Assembly (NCBI GenBank): GCA_028285445.1
Contig: JANQPQ010000056.1
Location: 310,001-374,000 of the forward strand
Direction of reading: 5' to 3'
Length of the DNA stretch: 64,000 nt
From: Cyclobacteriaceae bacterium
Lineage (GTDB): Bacteria > Bacteroidota > Bacteroidia > Cytophagales > Cyclobacteriaceae
Below are positions 36,743 through 44,383 of this stretch, piece after piece. The notes under the pieces were generated by a model, which did no database searches, was not told the DNA's origin, and saw only the letters and a list, made by a program, of their open reading frames with translations. Positions within the stretch are counted from its first letter, which is position 1. Each line of letters starts with the position of its first letter. The translations under genes were made by a program, and so were the position numbers.

Positions 36743-39232
36743 CTACTTCAATGGAGAGAAATAGTAGTCTTCCTTTCTATCATAACCACCGCCAATGAAG
36801 AGTTTGTCTCCAACCAAAAACCCTCCAGCAAGACTTCTTGATTGGAAAAAATCCTGAATTCGTTCCCAACTATCAGAAGATGGGTCATATTCCCACAGGT
36901 CGTTATAGGAACTGACCCCAAGCCCACTACCAAGGCCAATTATCACCCTATCTTCGGTTTGTATTACAGTATGATTCACACGGTATCCACCGGGGAAGTC
37001 ATTTTTTCTAGTCCATTGATCCATAATTGGATCATATTGCCAGATCTCCTCACCTGTGCTTATATATCCGTGTCCAGCAATGCCGAAAGCAACTGCCGCA
37101 GTACTGTGCGTCCCAGGAAAATCAGCAATTTGAGTCCAGCTGTCAGTCTCTGTATCATATCGCCAAAAATCCGTTGCAAAGGTTCCATTAGCCAGCCTGC
37201 CCAAACCCACGAAACCACTGCGGCCGATAGAAAACCCCTTAGCAAACTGTCGTCCGGGAGCTGGCAATGCTGCAATTACATTCCAATGTTGGGCGGTGCC
37301 ATCAAAAAAGGCAAACCGGTTCTCATAACTAGATCCTCCTCCGAATTTTCCTGTACCAGCATATAGGGAATCACCAATTTGGAAAGACACAAATCTGCTC
37401 AAGGACCCCCCGAAATTCCCAATGCGAAAAGCACCGATTTTTCTCACCCATTGATTGAGCGCTATATCATAAGCTGAAACCAGTCCGTAGAAAATAGCTC
37501 CCTGAGAACCGTAGGTATAGCCATGCAAGGTCTCCCAACTTGGACCATCCGCTACGCGAGTCCAGAAGCCGGTAAGCTCAAGATCAAAGGGAGTTTGGAA
37601 ATTAAAGTCACCAACGTTGACATCCAATGGAGCCAGTGCCCCAGTGGTTGCGGAGGGAATAACCAGAACCAGCAGGTTAGTTCTGGCAGTGACCACAGTA
37701 GCTTCTATACCAGCCAATGACGCCTCATAAACAGTAGCATGAGGATGAAAATTCTCCCCGGTCACTGTAAACTGCTCACCTATACTTATATCCGTTTTTG
37801 ACACCGCCTGTATCTGGGGCTGCTTAAATGTTAATAACTGCCCGGAGAACACCCTCTGATCACCTATTGATACAGCCCTAATCTCAACGTCAGCCGTTGT
37901 TTCCAATACCTCCAGCGGAACCCTGAATTGAATTTCGGAATCACTGGAGCTAACAATGTTTGCCCGATTTCCTCCTACCCAAACCTCCTTAGGAGCATTT
38001 TCATCACCAAAATGTACACCGGAAATAGTGACTGTTTCATTCCAGGTAACGGATAAGGGTGACATACCGGTAATTAGCGTACGCCAATATTCAAATTGGC
38101 CATTGGTTTCTGCCAGGCTGTCGAAAACGGCAACGTCAATGTCATAAGATCCTGGGGTTGCAGATGGCATTTGCACCTTTATCTCTGTTGCCCCAGATTC
38201 CGACGGAGTAACTTCCACACCATTAACAAAAACGGAATTGAGTGATGCAATAGGACTGAAGCCTGTACCGACTATTGTAACCTCGGTACCAATGGTGCCA
38301 CTTTTGGGGGTAAAATCGAGAATTACTGGCCTCTTAAGGTCTAAACCAACTGGGTCCGTAGACTGCTCGCCAATCGTGGCTTGCACCTCAAGACTATAAG
38401 AGGTTACCGAATCTGGAACTTGAAATGCCAACGTATTGTCGGATTTGAATTCATAGGCCAGTTCAAATTCCCCAATCTTAAGTGAATTGTATTCTACCAC
38501 TTTGCTGAAATTCTTAAACTCCAGAATCACCTCTTCACCAATATTTGCTACAGCGTGGCTTAACCCAACAATCTCAGGAACATAAATTTCGAATTGCTGC
38601 TGAACGACGTTGGAAACTACATCGGCCACAAATACCGCAATACCACTACTCCCGACAGCAAACGGTGGGACCTCAGCGACTATCAGCGTATCAGTGAGAC
38701 TGATGATCTTTGTCCCACTATCTCCGAATTGCACAGATGTTTCCAACCCAGGAATTAAAAAGTCTTTGCCAACAATAGTAATCGAATCACCAATTACCCC
38801 TTGCGCCGGGGCAAAACTTATAACTTCCGGTGCTCCCCCACCAGCACTAACAAAGTCATACTGATTACCATAGACTACCAAGTTGCTGGTTTGCACATAG
38901 GCTCTAACGAAGTAGGTTTTCTCCCTCAGAAGCTTCGCCCTTATGTTCTCTGAGAAAACCCCCAGGCCGTTACGGGGTCCCATAGAAAATACAATAGCAC
39001 TGTCGATGGTTGGGTTTTCAGAAATGCCGTATACAAAACCATGATCGATAATGGCGCCTTCCCCTAGTTGAAATACCTCAGCGGAAACAGTTATACCATT
39101 TTCGTTATTAGCGATAATGGGAAGTGTGCGAACCAACGGGTGTGGTCTCTCTTCCAACTCGGGTGTTGTACAACCCCAGAGGAAAGCTAATATTGAGAAA
39201 ATCGTCACTACTATAAACTGCCGATATTTCAT
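36743..39232 (-). CDS. IPT/TIG and kelch-repeat lipoprotein
   Basis: An 829-residue surface-type lipoprotein. Visible: signal with lipobox LAFLWGC (Cys21), a fibronectin-like region (about 30-130), then four IPT/TIG immunoglobulin-like domains. Typical starts are ISFAPAQGVIGDSITIVGKD near 140 and LDFTPKSGTIGTEVTIVGTG near 305. The C-terminal kelch beta-propeller (about 555-829) has repeats such as FWRYDTETDSWTQIADFPG and LWEYDPSSDSWERIQDF. IPT and kelch domains bind proteins or carbohydrates; no enzyme active site is seen. It is divergent from the outer-membrane protein gene, with 45 bp between the two starts. Confidence 0.9.
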   Translation of the reverse strand: MKYRQFIVVTIFSILAFLWGCTTPELEERPHPLVRTLPIIANNENGITVSAEVFQLGEGAIIDHGFVYGISENPTIDSAIVFSMGPRNGLGVFSENIRAKLLREKTYFVRAYVQTSNLVVYGNQYDFVSAGGGAPEVISFAPAQGVIGDSITIVGKDFLIPGLETSVQFGDSGTKIISLTDTLIVAEVPPFAVGSSGIAVFVADVVSNVVQQQFEIYVPEIVGLSHAVANIGEEVILEFKNFSKVVEYNSLKIGEFELAYEFKSDNTLAFQVPDSVTSYSLEVQATIGEQSTDPVGLDLKRPVILDFTPKSGTIGTEVTIVGTGFSPIASLNSVFVNGVEVTPSESGATEIKVQMPSATPGSYDIDVAVFDSLAETNGQFEYWRTLITGMSPLSVTWNETVTISGVHFGDENAPKEVWVGGNRANIVSSSDSEIQFRVPLEVLETTADVEIRAVSIGDQRVFSGQLLTFKQPQIQAVSKTDISIGEQFTVTGENFHPHATVYEASLAGIEATVVTARTNLLVLVIPSATTGALAPLDVNVGDFNFQTPFDLELTGFWTRVADGPSWETLHGYTYGSQGAIFYGLVSAYDIALNQWVRKIGAFRIGNFGGSLSRFVSFQIGDSLYAGTGKFGGGSSYENRFAFFDGTAQHWNVIAALPAPGRQFAKGFSIGRSGFVGLGRLANGTFATDFWRYDTETDSWTQIADFPGTHSTAAVAFGIAGHGYISTGEEIWQYDPIMDQWTRKNDFPGGYRVNHTVIQTEDRVIIGLGSGLGVSSYNDLWEYDPSSDSWERIQDFFQSRSLAGGFLVGDKLFIGGGYDRKEDYYFSPLK

Positions 39233-39277
39233 TATTAACTAAATTAGTGAAATGAGGTGTTTTGTTGGGTTAAGTCA

Positions 39278-40465
39278 ATGATTATTAAGCAGATCACAGC
39301 GTTTTTTTTTCTTATAGGACTGTACTGTACCACAGCTGCGGGTCAACCAACCTTCCTTCCTGGCTATATTCTCCAATCTGAACAAGATACAGTAAAGGGA
39401 TACCTCGAGTACAGGTCAGATGAAAACCTGGCGCAATTTGTAAACTTCAAAACTACCCAATATGGGAAGCGTGTTATCTATACCCCAGCTGATATCCAGG
39501 GATATGGATTCGATGGAGTAGCGAACTTCGTTGCCGTCACCGGCGAAACCTCATCTCAAACCCAGTCGGCTTTTTACGAGCAGGTGGTAGGCGGCAGCCC
39601 GTCCCTTTACTACCTCGCCGCCAAAGGTGGGAATGCTTTCTACATCAAATTCGATACTACTGCGTATGAGCCCTTACCCATAGAAAAGGAGAGGCTTAGC
39701 GAAATACTCAAAGAGTATTTTAATGATTGCTTACCAGTATTTGGCATCCAGGATGCGCAATACTCCAAAGCGTATCTGACCAAGGAATTCGAAGACTACA
39801 ACAATTGTAAATCTTCTCTTACCCATGTTGCCAAAAAACCGGCAAGTAAAATAGTATTGGATATTACAGCACTATTTGGGATGAATCATAGCCAAACCAA
39901 TTTCAATGCCTCAGGCTTTGAGGCAGACTACCTTAATGAGTTAGAAAGTGACAGGCTGGCTCCTTCCGGCGGTATCTGGATCAACGCACAGCTGCCATTG
40001 GTTTCTCGCACCATGGGCTTTGTTACCGGTTTGCAATATGGTGACTATTCCTTCTTCGGTGACCACATAAGAATAAACTCCGGAGGAGAGATTAGGAATA
40101 GCTTGCTCAGTCGCTTTACATTAATGGAGATTCCATTAATGGTACAGTTTAATACGCGGCCATTTACCAAATTCAGTCCGTTCATGTCAATTGGCGGTAG
40201 CCTGGCCCTTTTTGATGATATTGAGAACTATCGAATTGAAGAATTGGCAAATGGTACTACTATTAGCCTCACCGAGGGCAAAGTGGCGGAATTCAAATCA
40301 TCATTCGCCGGGCTGGCGGCAAGAACAGGCCTGCGATACGCTGTGTTCCGCAAGCACTTCCTGGTAATCGAAGGTAGCTTTAGGTTATACAGCAATTTCG
40401 CACCCGACGAAAAGGGATCGCTGCTAATATTTGGAGGCAGCGTTGGTTATAGCCTTCAACTATAA
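39278..40465 (+). CDS. Outer-membrane beta-barrel protein with N-terminal extension
   Basis: A 395-residue exported protein. Visible: signal peptide (ITAFFFLIGLYCTTAAGQ), an N-terminal soluble domain (about 20-185) with GYILQSEQDTVKGYLEYRS, then alternating hydrophobic strands from about 195 to the end (GGIWINAQLPLVSRTMGF, GLQYGDYSFFG, FTLMEIPLMVQFNTRPF). The chain closes with FGGSVGYSLQL, a typical terminal barrel strand ending in a hydrophobic residue. This is the architecture of PorT-like barrel proteins that Bacteroidota carry in many copies. I choose the ATG at 39278 so that the signal peptide is N-terminal. No specific ligand is suggested. Confidence 0.8.
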   Translation: MIIKQITAFFFLIGLYCTTAAGQPTFLPGYILQSEQDTVKGYLEYRSDENLAQFVNFKTTQYGKRVIYTPADIQGYGFDGVANFVAVTGETSSQTQSAFYEQVVGGSPSLYYLAAKGGNAFYIKFDTTAYEPLPIEKERLSEILKEYFNDCLPVFGIQDAQYSKAYLTKEFEDYNNCKSSLTHVAKKPASKIVLDITALFGMNHSQTNFNASGFEADYLNELESDRLAPSGGIWINAQLPLVSRTMGFVTGLQYGDYSFFGDHIRINSGGEIRNSLLSRFTLMEIPLMVQFNTRPFTKFSPFMSIGGSLALFDDIENYRIEELANGTTISLTEGKVAEFKSSFAGLAARTGLRYAVFRKHFLVIEGSFRLYSNFAPDEKGSLLIFGGSVGYSLQL

Positions 40466-40526
40466 GCGAACAATGGGGCCGGCCCATGTTGGTGTCATCC
40501 CTTCGGCGTGATTAGTCTTTTGCTCA

Positions 40527-41465
40527 TCAGGTGTTCTCACTAATTTCTGATTTAGCTGTATTCTCATTCATTAGTTTATATTTCAATTCGGCTACGTACC
40601 AATCATCTTCAGTATCGATGTCCTGAGCCTGCATCTCGGGTATTTCAAAACCAACTTTGTCAGCACTTTCCAATGACTTATCAAACTTCATCCAATAAAA
40701 TTGGCCGGAATCGTGATAAGCAGGCTCTAAATCTTGAGATCGGCTTCGGAGAAAATCAGGATAAAACATTTCCAGTCGGCCGCCACTGATTCTGAATGCT
40801 CTTTGGAAAGGGTATGAGAATCTTACGATTGGGAGAGCTACATCAGCATCCTTTTCTAGCAGTAATTCAAAACCCTTCCTCAAATTCGAGATGGTAATGA
40901 AGGGAGCCGTAGGTAATATGCAGCAAATGAAATCGAAGTTGCCCCCCCTCGTGTGATACTCGTTTTTTACCTCCTCAAGTACTTCTGATAACCCCGCGTA
41001 ATCGCTAGCCGTTTCCGCAGAGCGAAAGAATGGGACTTTAGCACCATAACTTTTGGCGATTAATGCAATGTTATGATCATCAGTTGAAACCATAACTTCA
41101 TCAAACAATTCACTGCTAATCGCTTTTTCAATGGAATAAGCGATAATTGGTTTTCCGCAAAAATATTTAAGGTTTTTTTGGGGAATGCGCTTACTACCTC
41201 CCCGAGCAGTAATAACCGCAAGACTTCTTGGTTTGTTCCTGGGCCGTTCCTTATAATCGGGGAGCGAAACATCTACTTTAACTCCGAAATTATCTTCAAT
41301 TCCTATCACGAACCGATCATCAAAGTAGCCTAATTTATCTAACTTCAGTTTTTGCTCATAATCTATCTTGGCCTTGGCTAGAGTAGGAAAAGACTCCTTA
41401 ATTATCTTTCCCATCTTTGAGTAAATGACATAGTAGTTAGAATTATTAGATTTTTTAGATGCCAT
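40527..41465 (-). CDS. PseF-like CMP-sugar (pseudaminic acid) cytidylyltransferase with N-terminal extension
   Basis: A 312-residue cytoplasmic nucleotidyltransferase. Visible: from about residue 80, the CMP-sialate/pseudaminate synthase fold with AVITARGGSKRIPQKNLKYF (CTP-binding loop), FDEVMVSTDDHNIALIA, ICCILPTAPF and the C-terminal IDTEDDWYVAELKYK. That signature is nearest to PseF. The first 78 residues (ending DVSLPDYKERPRNKP) are an extra basic, alpha/beta-looking domain the family lacks. Known reaction: CTP plus pseudaminic acid gives CMP-pseudaminic acid. No other pse or nonulosonate gene is in the window, so the gene is orphaned here. The substrate (pseudaminic, legionaminic or neuraminic) is not certain. 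Confidence 0.85.
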   Translation of the reverse strand: MASKKSNNSNYYVIYSKMGKIIKESFPTLAKAKIDYEQKLKLDKLGYFDDRFVIGIEDNFGVKVDVSLPDYKERPRNKPRSLAVITARGGSKRIPQKNLKYFCGKPIIAYSIEKAISSELFDEVMVSTDDHNIALIAKSYGAKVPFFRSAETASDYAGLSEVLEEVKNEYHTRGGNFDFICCILPTAPFITISNLRKGFELLLEKDADVALPIVRFSYPFQRAFRISGGRLEMFYPDFLRSRSQDLEPAYHDSGQFYWMKFDKSLESADKVGFEIPEMQAQDIDTEDDWYVAELKYKLMNENTAKSEISENT

Positions 41466-41637
41466 TATTTTATTATCGCTACTATGAAATGACTAGAAGA
41501 GAGTTAATATCAACTAAATTACACCATAGTGCAATATAATTATATATAAACTACTTATAATTATATTTAATTCATGGAAGTAACCACCATTTAATATTGG
41601 CTAGTATGCTTGACAGGCCAGAGGCCTATGCATAATC

Positions 41638-41664
41638 GTCACTCGGCTCAGCCGAGCGACTGTC
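41638..41664 (+). repeat. REP-type palindrome, stem variant B
   Basis: GTCA-CTCGGC-TCA-GCCGAG-CGAC followed by TGTC: a 6-7 bp stem with a tiny loop, framed by GTCA and CGAC. The frame is the same as in the three copies near the RAYT gene, but the inner stem bases differ on both arms together (CTCGGC/GCCGAG instead of CTCGCGT/ACGCGAG), so pairing is preserved. It lies at the 3' side of the JAB toxin module. Confidence 0.75.
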
Positions 41665-41665
41665 T

Positions 41666-41821
41666 TTAAGTAAGGCTTTGGGATTTGGCCCCTTTGAATT
41701 CCTGATGTCGTATAAGGAATTGAATCGATAACGATAATACAAATAGCCATATAGCAAATTCAATTGCCAAAACTATTAATGTGATGCTTATTAGAAATAC
41801 AACAATAGTTGTTACCGACAA
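41666..41821 (-). CDS. Possible small membrane protein or gene remnant
   Basis: A 51-codon frame (TTG start) whose product is one long hydrophobic stretch (TTIVVFLISITLIVLAIEFA, then IWLFVLSLSI) followed by a short basic tail (QFLIRHQEFKG). It ends one base from the REP palindrome. It could be a small membrane protein, or the 3' remnant of a membrane immunity gene cut by the repeat; an ATG in another frame just upstream hints at a frameshift. No similarity recognised. Confidence 0.28.
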   Translation of the reverse strand: MSVTTIVVFLISITLIVLAIEFAIWLFVLSLSIQFLIRHQEFKGAKSQSLT

Positions 41822-41896
41822 ATACTTTGATTTTTCATAGTTTAGCCCCTATCCGCCTTAACACGAGCCACAACGGAATGGCCATCACCTTGCTGC

Positions 41897-42385
41897 CTAA
41901 TGACAGCTATCATTTGCATTTCGTTTACGGACCCTAGCTATCGATTGCCCTGGCAGGTCAAGCTCGAATGTGTAATTTTTGCCCTGTAATGGGCAAAACT
42001 GTCGTCGATACTTCTTCTTGCTCAAATCGTAAATTCGCAAGACGACAAAGGATTTATCTATCCAACCCTTTTCCAAATCAATCTGATAGTTGTAAAGTTC
42101 ATGCTTATTTCCCTCGAAATCATTGTAATCAAATGCCAAGGAAATCGAACTGGAACTACTAATTAAATCCTCAAGTCTTACGCCAGGAACTTGAAAATCT
42201 CCTGGTACGTAATCTGCCTCGAATTCCTCACCGTCAACCATTAAACGCAACTTGGATATCGACCCGATAGGAACATGTTCATTGATTAGAATTACTAAGT
42301 TCATATCAAACCTATCCTGACCCGTAACATACAGGGGGCTAACAATTAGGATTAGGAAAATCAATTTTCTACACTCCAGCATCAT
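41897..42385 (-). CDS. Candidate immunity protein for the JAB-like toxin
   Basis: A 162-residue exported protein of unknown family. Visible: signal peptide (LIFLILIVSPLYVTGQ), a beta-rich mature part (LRLMVDGEEFEADYVPGD; ISLAFDYNDFEGNKHELY) and a basic Cys-containing tail. Its start lies one base beyond the toxin gene stop, so the two are translationally coupled. The position directly after a toxin gene is that of an immunity gene in polymorphic-toxin loci. An exported immunity protein would act in the periplasm, which fits a toxin that also carries a signal peptide. The assignment rests on position alone; it could instead be a toxin accessory protein. Confidence 0.55.
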   Translation of the reverse strand: MMLECRKLIFLILIVSPLYVTGQDRFDMNLVILINEHVPIGSISKLRLMVDGEEFEADYVPGDFQVPGVRLEDLISSSSSISLAFDYNDFEGNKHELYNYQIDLEKGWIDKSFVVLRIYDLSKKKYRRQFCPLQGKNYTFELDLPGQSIARVRKRNANDSCH

Positions 42386-42386
42386 G

Positions 42387-43199
42387 CTATTCTATAATTT
42401 TTCGTATTGCTTTCCTTTTCAATGTTACACTTGGTGAGCTAGTAAACCCAACAAAGATTGAAGCCCCTTTTGTAGCGGAAGATGCCTTTATGGTACCTTT
42501 GTCATTTATCAATTTGGGCGTGGTTATGTTACCTACGATAATATTCGTGCCAAATCCAGCGAAGATAATTCTATCTTGGAATGAGGGTGTAGTTGCGACT
42601 TGTGGGAAAGTCGTTTGACCTTCAATTTGCACTGTTGTCGGATGAGAATGTATGGTAGTGGATTGCGATCTCCTTGTTCCATCGGGCAGTTCAGGAATAA
42701 TAGTTTCTGCAGTTTGTACACCGTTTTCAATTGTTGGCAATTCTGTTTCGCCTCTGACTATCTCTCCATCCCCGGTTACGACTGATACCTCCTCTCTCAA
42801 CCCGCCATTTTCCTCAGTTCTCTCCAAAACATTAAGCACCTCGGTAAAGACAGTTTTGGTAGTTTTCACCCCTTTGCTAACATCTTCAGCTGTAGCCAGT
42901 TTCCCGATCTTTGTATTATGCGAAATCCTCCTTACATCAGCTTTATTGGTTATAATTGAAACATTGCCATCATCCCCATTCTCGTCTTCACCGATCTTCC
43001 TTCCACTTTTGTCAAATAACTCTGTAAAAGCCCCACTGGGATCAATGAAAAGTAATGGGTGGCCTGCTGCCCATAAATAGGGAGGAGCAGAGTAGTAAAT
43101 CTCTGCTTTGGGATCATACACTAACCCACTCGTAGAACTCGCAATCATGCCAGAGCTTATAGTAGCCACCACGATTAGAATAAATCCCTTTTGTTTCAT
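42387..43199 (-). CDS. Orphan secreted RHS tip with JAB/JAMM-like toxin domain
   Basis: A 270-residue protein. Visible: its own signal peptide (MKQKGFILIVVATISSG), then a short remnant of the RHS core terminus (PPYLWAAGHPLLFIDPSGA; compare SPYGYVENNPILMLDPTGM in the large RHS protein), then a C-terminal domain. That domain carries His184-Ser-His186-Pro followed by Ser206-x-x-Asp209, the HxH...SxxD metal-site pattern of JAB/JAMM proteases, with Glu-rich segments upstream. The text around it (SGRKIGEDENGDDGN and FGTNIIVG) is what I recall of the JAB-like toxin 1 family in Bacteroidota RHS tips. Known of JAMM enzymes: zinc-dependent isopeptidases. Start at 43199, where the signal begins; the longer frame runs into a REP-like repeat. 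Confidence 0.78.
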   Translation of the reverse strand: MKQKGFILIVVATISSGMIASSTSGLVYDPKAEIYYSAPPYLWAAGHPLLFIDPSGAFTELFDKSGRKIGEDENGDDGNVSIITNKADVRRISHNTKIGKLATAEDVSKGVKTTKTVFTEVLNVLERTEENGGLREEVSVVTGDGEIVRGETELPTIENGVQTAETIIPELPDGTRRSQSTTIHSHPTTVQIEGQTTFPQVATTPSFQDRIIFAGFGTNIIVGNITTPKLINDKGTIKASSATKGASIFVGFTSSPSVTLKRKAIRKIIE

Positions 43200-43203
43200 T
43201 TCA

Positions 43204-43236
43204 AAAAGACAGTCGCCCGGCCAATGCCGAAGGGTT
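43204..43236 (-). repeat. Degenerate REP-type palindrome upstream of the JAB toxin
   Basis: On the minus strand GCCGGGCGACTGTCTTTTTG matches 17 of 20 bases of the right half and flank of the REP at 41638 (GCCGAGCGACTGTCTTTAAG). The left arm is degraded, leaving only CGGC-attg-GCCG. The two REPs flank the JAB toxin/immunity module in inverted orientation, with GACTGTCTTT facing inward at both ends. Confidence 0.5.
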
Positions 43237-43332
43237 AGTAACAAATATTATAGCAACAATACGGCTTTATTGCAAACGCAAAGGCTACTACGGACGCGTA
43301 ACGAACGCGCGTTGGCTATGGATGACACAGAA

Positions 43333-43575
43333 TCACTCTTGGCTTCCTCTCCTCTTATCATCAAACCACTCTTCTGCATTCCATGACGGTTGATAACCAC
43401 CTACTCTATCAATTTCTAAGTCTGGATTATCTGACTGGATAAGTGTAATTAGTTTTTGGCCTGCCAGGATCCAGGTTCACGAAACACTAGAAATTCCATC
43501 CAGTAGGCTCTCACTAAAATCTTTGTTTTGAGAATAAAACTTATCAAAGTGACGGAAAACAATGACTAACCCTAC
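43333..43575 (-). pseudogene. Truncated barstar-like immunity gene with in-frame stop
   Basis: An 81-codon minus-strand frame with no start, beginning one base from a REP palindrome and interrupted by one TGA at 43477-43479. Visible: VIVFRHFDKFYS, then LDGISSVS, the stop, TWILAGQKLITLIQSDNPDL, VGGYQPSWNAEEWFDDKRRG and a normal stop. From memory, barstar-family proteins end with the pattern L-D-x-I ... S-R-x-x-L-L-x-G-x-x-L-x-x-L-I-Q-S-D-x-P ... V-G-x-x-P-x-x-W-N-x-x-E-W. The TGA falls exactly where that pattern has Arg, so a CGA-to-TGA change explains it. Barstars inhibit RNase toxins. Only about the C-terminal two thirds remain. Confidence 0.72.
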
Positions 43576-43576
43576 A

Positions 43577-43605
43577 CCGCAGTCGCTCGCGTCCACGCGA
43601 GTGAC
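43577..43605 (-). repeat. REP-type palindrome, stem variant A, downstream of RAYT
   Basis: On the minus strand: GTCA, then CTCGCGT-GG-ACGCGAG, then CGACTGCGG. A perfect 7-bp stem, extended by three further pairs beyond one mismatch. It sits nine bases after the RAYT stop and two bases from the barstar remnant. It is inverted relative to the copies upstream of the RAYT gene, giving the arrangement of a REPtron. Confidence 0.85.
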
Positions 43606-43613
43606 CGCTATAG

Positions 43614-44144
43614 CTATGTTTGCAACACTTCAATTGGACTATTTTCATTCGCGCTACCGTAATACCAACACTCAGGGCTAACTACTAAACCCGCTCCAAC
43701 CGGATTGTTATGAATACAGTCAATCTTCTGATCTATTACAGCCGCGGTCCGCAGTTCAATTGGATGGTTTGTCTTTTGCCAAAACAGATAGTGCTTGTTC
43801 TGTTTCCGATGCATTGCAAAGTATTTAAACATGTGCAGCAACCATTCCCTCCTACTTTCCCCAGCCTCAGTATCTATCATTTTGATTATTGATTTAGCGG
43901 TCACCGTTTTAAAATCCTTCAATATAAAGTTTAAATCCGCCTTGAGGCTTCTGGCTACAATATGCATGTGACTGGGCATGATGACGTAGGCAAAAACATC
44001 CAATGATCGCTCTTGCTGGCAGTACTTCAGATTCTCAACTAGGATATCGCAGTATCTAGCTCGCGTAAATACATCAATCCATCCTGCTATAGTCAATGTT
44101 ATGAAATAGCTATGGTCGGTGTTAGATTTCCTTAATTCTGACAT
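43614..44144 (-). CDS. REP-associated tyrosine transposase (RAYT), catalytic Tyr replaced by Cys
   Basis: A 176-residue IS200-like Y1/HUH protein. Visible: N-terminal strand YFITLTIAGW, the metal-binding HUH motif VIMPSHMHIV (His59, His61), YLFWQKTNHPIEL, and the C-terminal family signature QKIDCIHNNPVGAGLV. In E. coli RAYT (YafM) the corresponding VDYIYINPV contains the catalytic Tyr115; here that position is Cys143 (TGT, one base from TAT). Known function: RAYTs nick and join single-stranded DNA at REP palindromes. With the Tyr gone this copy should not form the covalent intermediate and is probably inactive in catalysis, though it might still bind REPs. It is flanked by REP palindromes on both sides. 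Confidence 0.88.
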   Translation of the reverse strand: MSELRKSNTDHSYFITLTIAGWIDVFTRARYCDILVENLKYCQQERSLDVFAYVIMPSHMHIVARSLKADLNFILKDFKTVTAKSIIKMIDTEAGESRREWLLHMFKYFAMHRKQNKHYLFWQKTNHPIELRTAAVIDQKIDCIHNNPVGAGLVVSPECWYYGSANENSPIEVLQT

Positions 44145-44212
44145 CCATGCAAACTACGCAATGAACGCCCACCATGAATCACGAATTTTTAGCCATACAT
44201 GAAAGAATAACT

Positions 44213-44241
44213 GTCACTCGCGTGGACGCGAGCGACTGCGG
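44213..44241 (+). repeat. REP-type palindrome, stem variant A, upstream of RAYT
   Basis: GTCA, CTCGCGT-GG-ACGCGAG, CGACTGCGG: identical over all 29 bases to the inverted copy at 43577-43605. The two bracket the RAYT gene with their GTCA ends facing it. Confidence 0.85.
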
Positions 44242-44355
44242 TTAAAGAATAGCTATGGTCGGTGTTTGATTTCCTTAATTCTGACATTCATGCAAACTAA
44301 GCAATGAACAACCACCATAAATCACGAATTTTTAGCCAGTGCAGGCAAAATAACC

Positions 44356-44383
44356 GTCACTCGCGTGGACGCGAGCGACTGCG
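44356..44383 (+). repeat. REP-type palindrome, stem variant A, outer copy
   Basis: Same 28 bases as the copy at 44213, in the same orientation, 143 bases further on, inside the second unit of the tandem duplication. It is followed directly by the ATG of a plus-strand frame at 44384. Confidence 0.85.

Larger units (their letters stand above)
41466..41896. other. AT-rich intergenic region at the edge of the toxin locus
   Basis: About 430 bases. The first 170 are very AT-rich and hold no frame I believe in. The rest contains a REP palindrome (41638-41664) and a short hydrophobic frame abutting it (41666-41821), both listed separately. It separates the PseF-like gene from the JAB-toxin immunity candidate; the change in composition here looks like the right-hand limit of ordinary chromosome (judged by eye). 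Confidence 0.5.

Noticed and set aside
43577-44383. Repeats considered as a small CRISPR array
   Set aside because: Copies are palindromic, in both orientations, separated by a gene and by homologous (not unique) DNA, and no cas genes are present; they fit REP elements.
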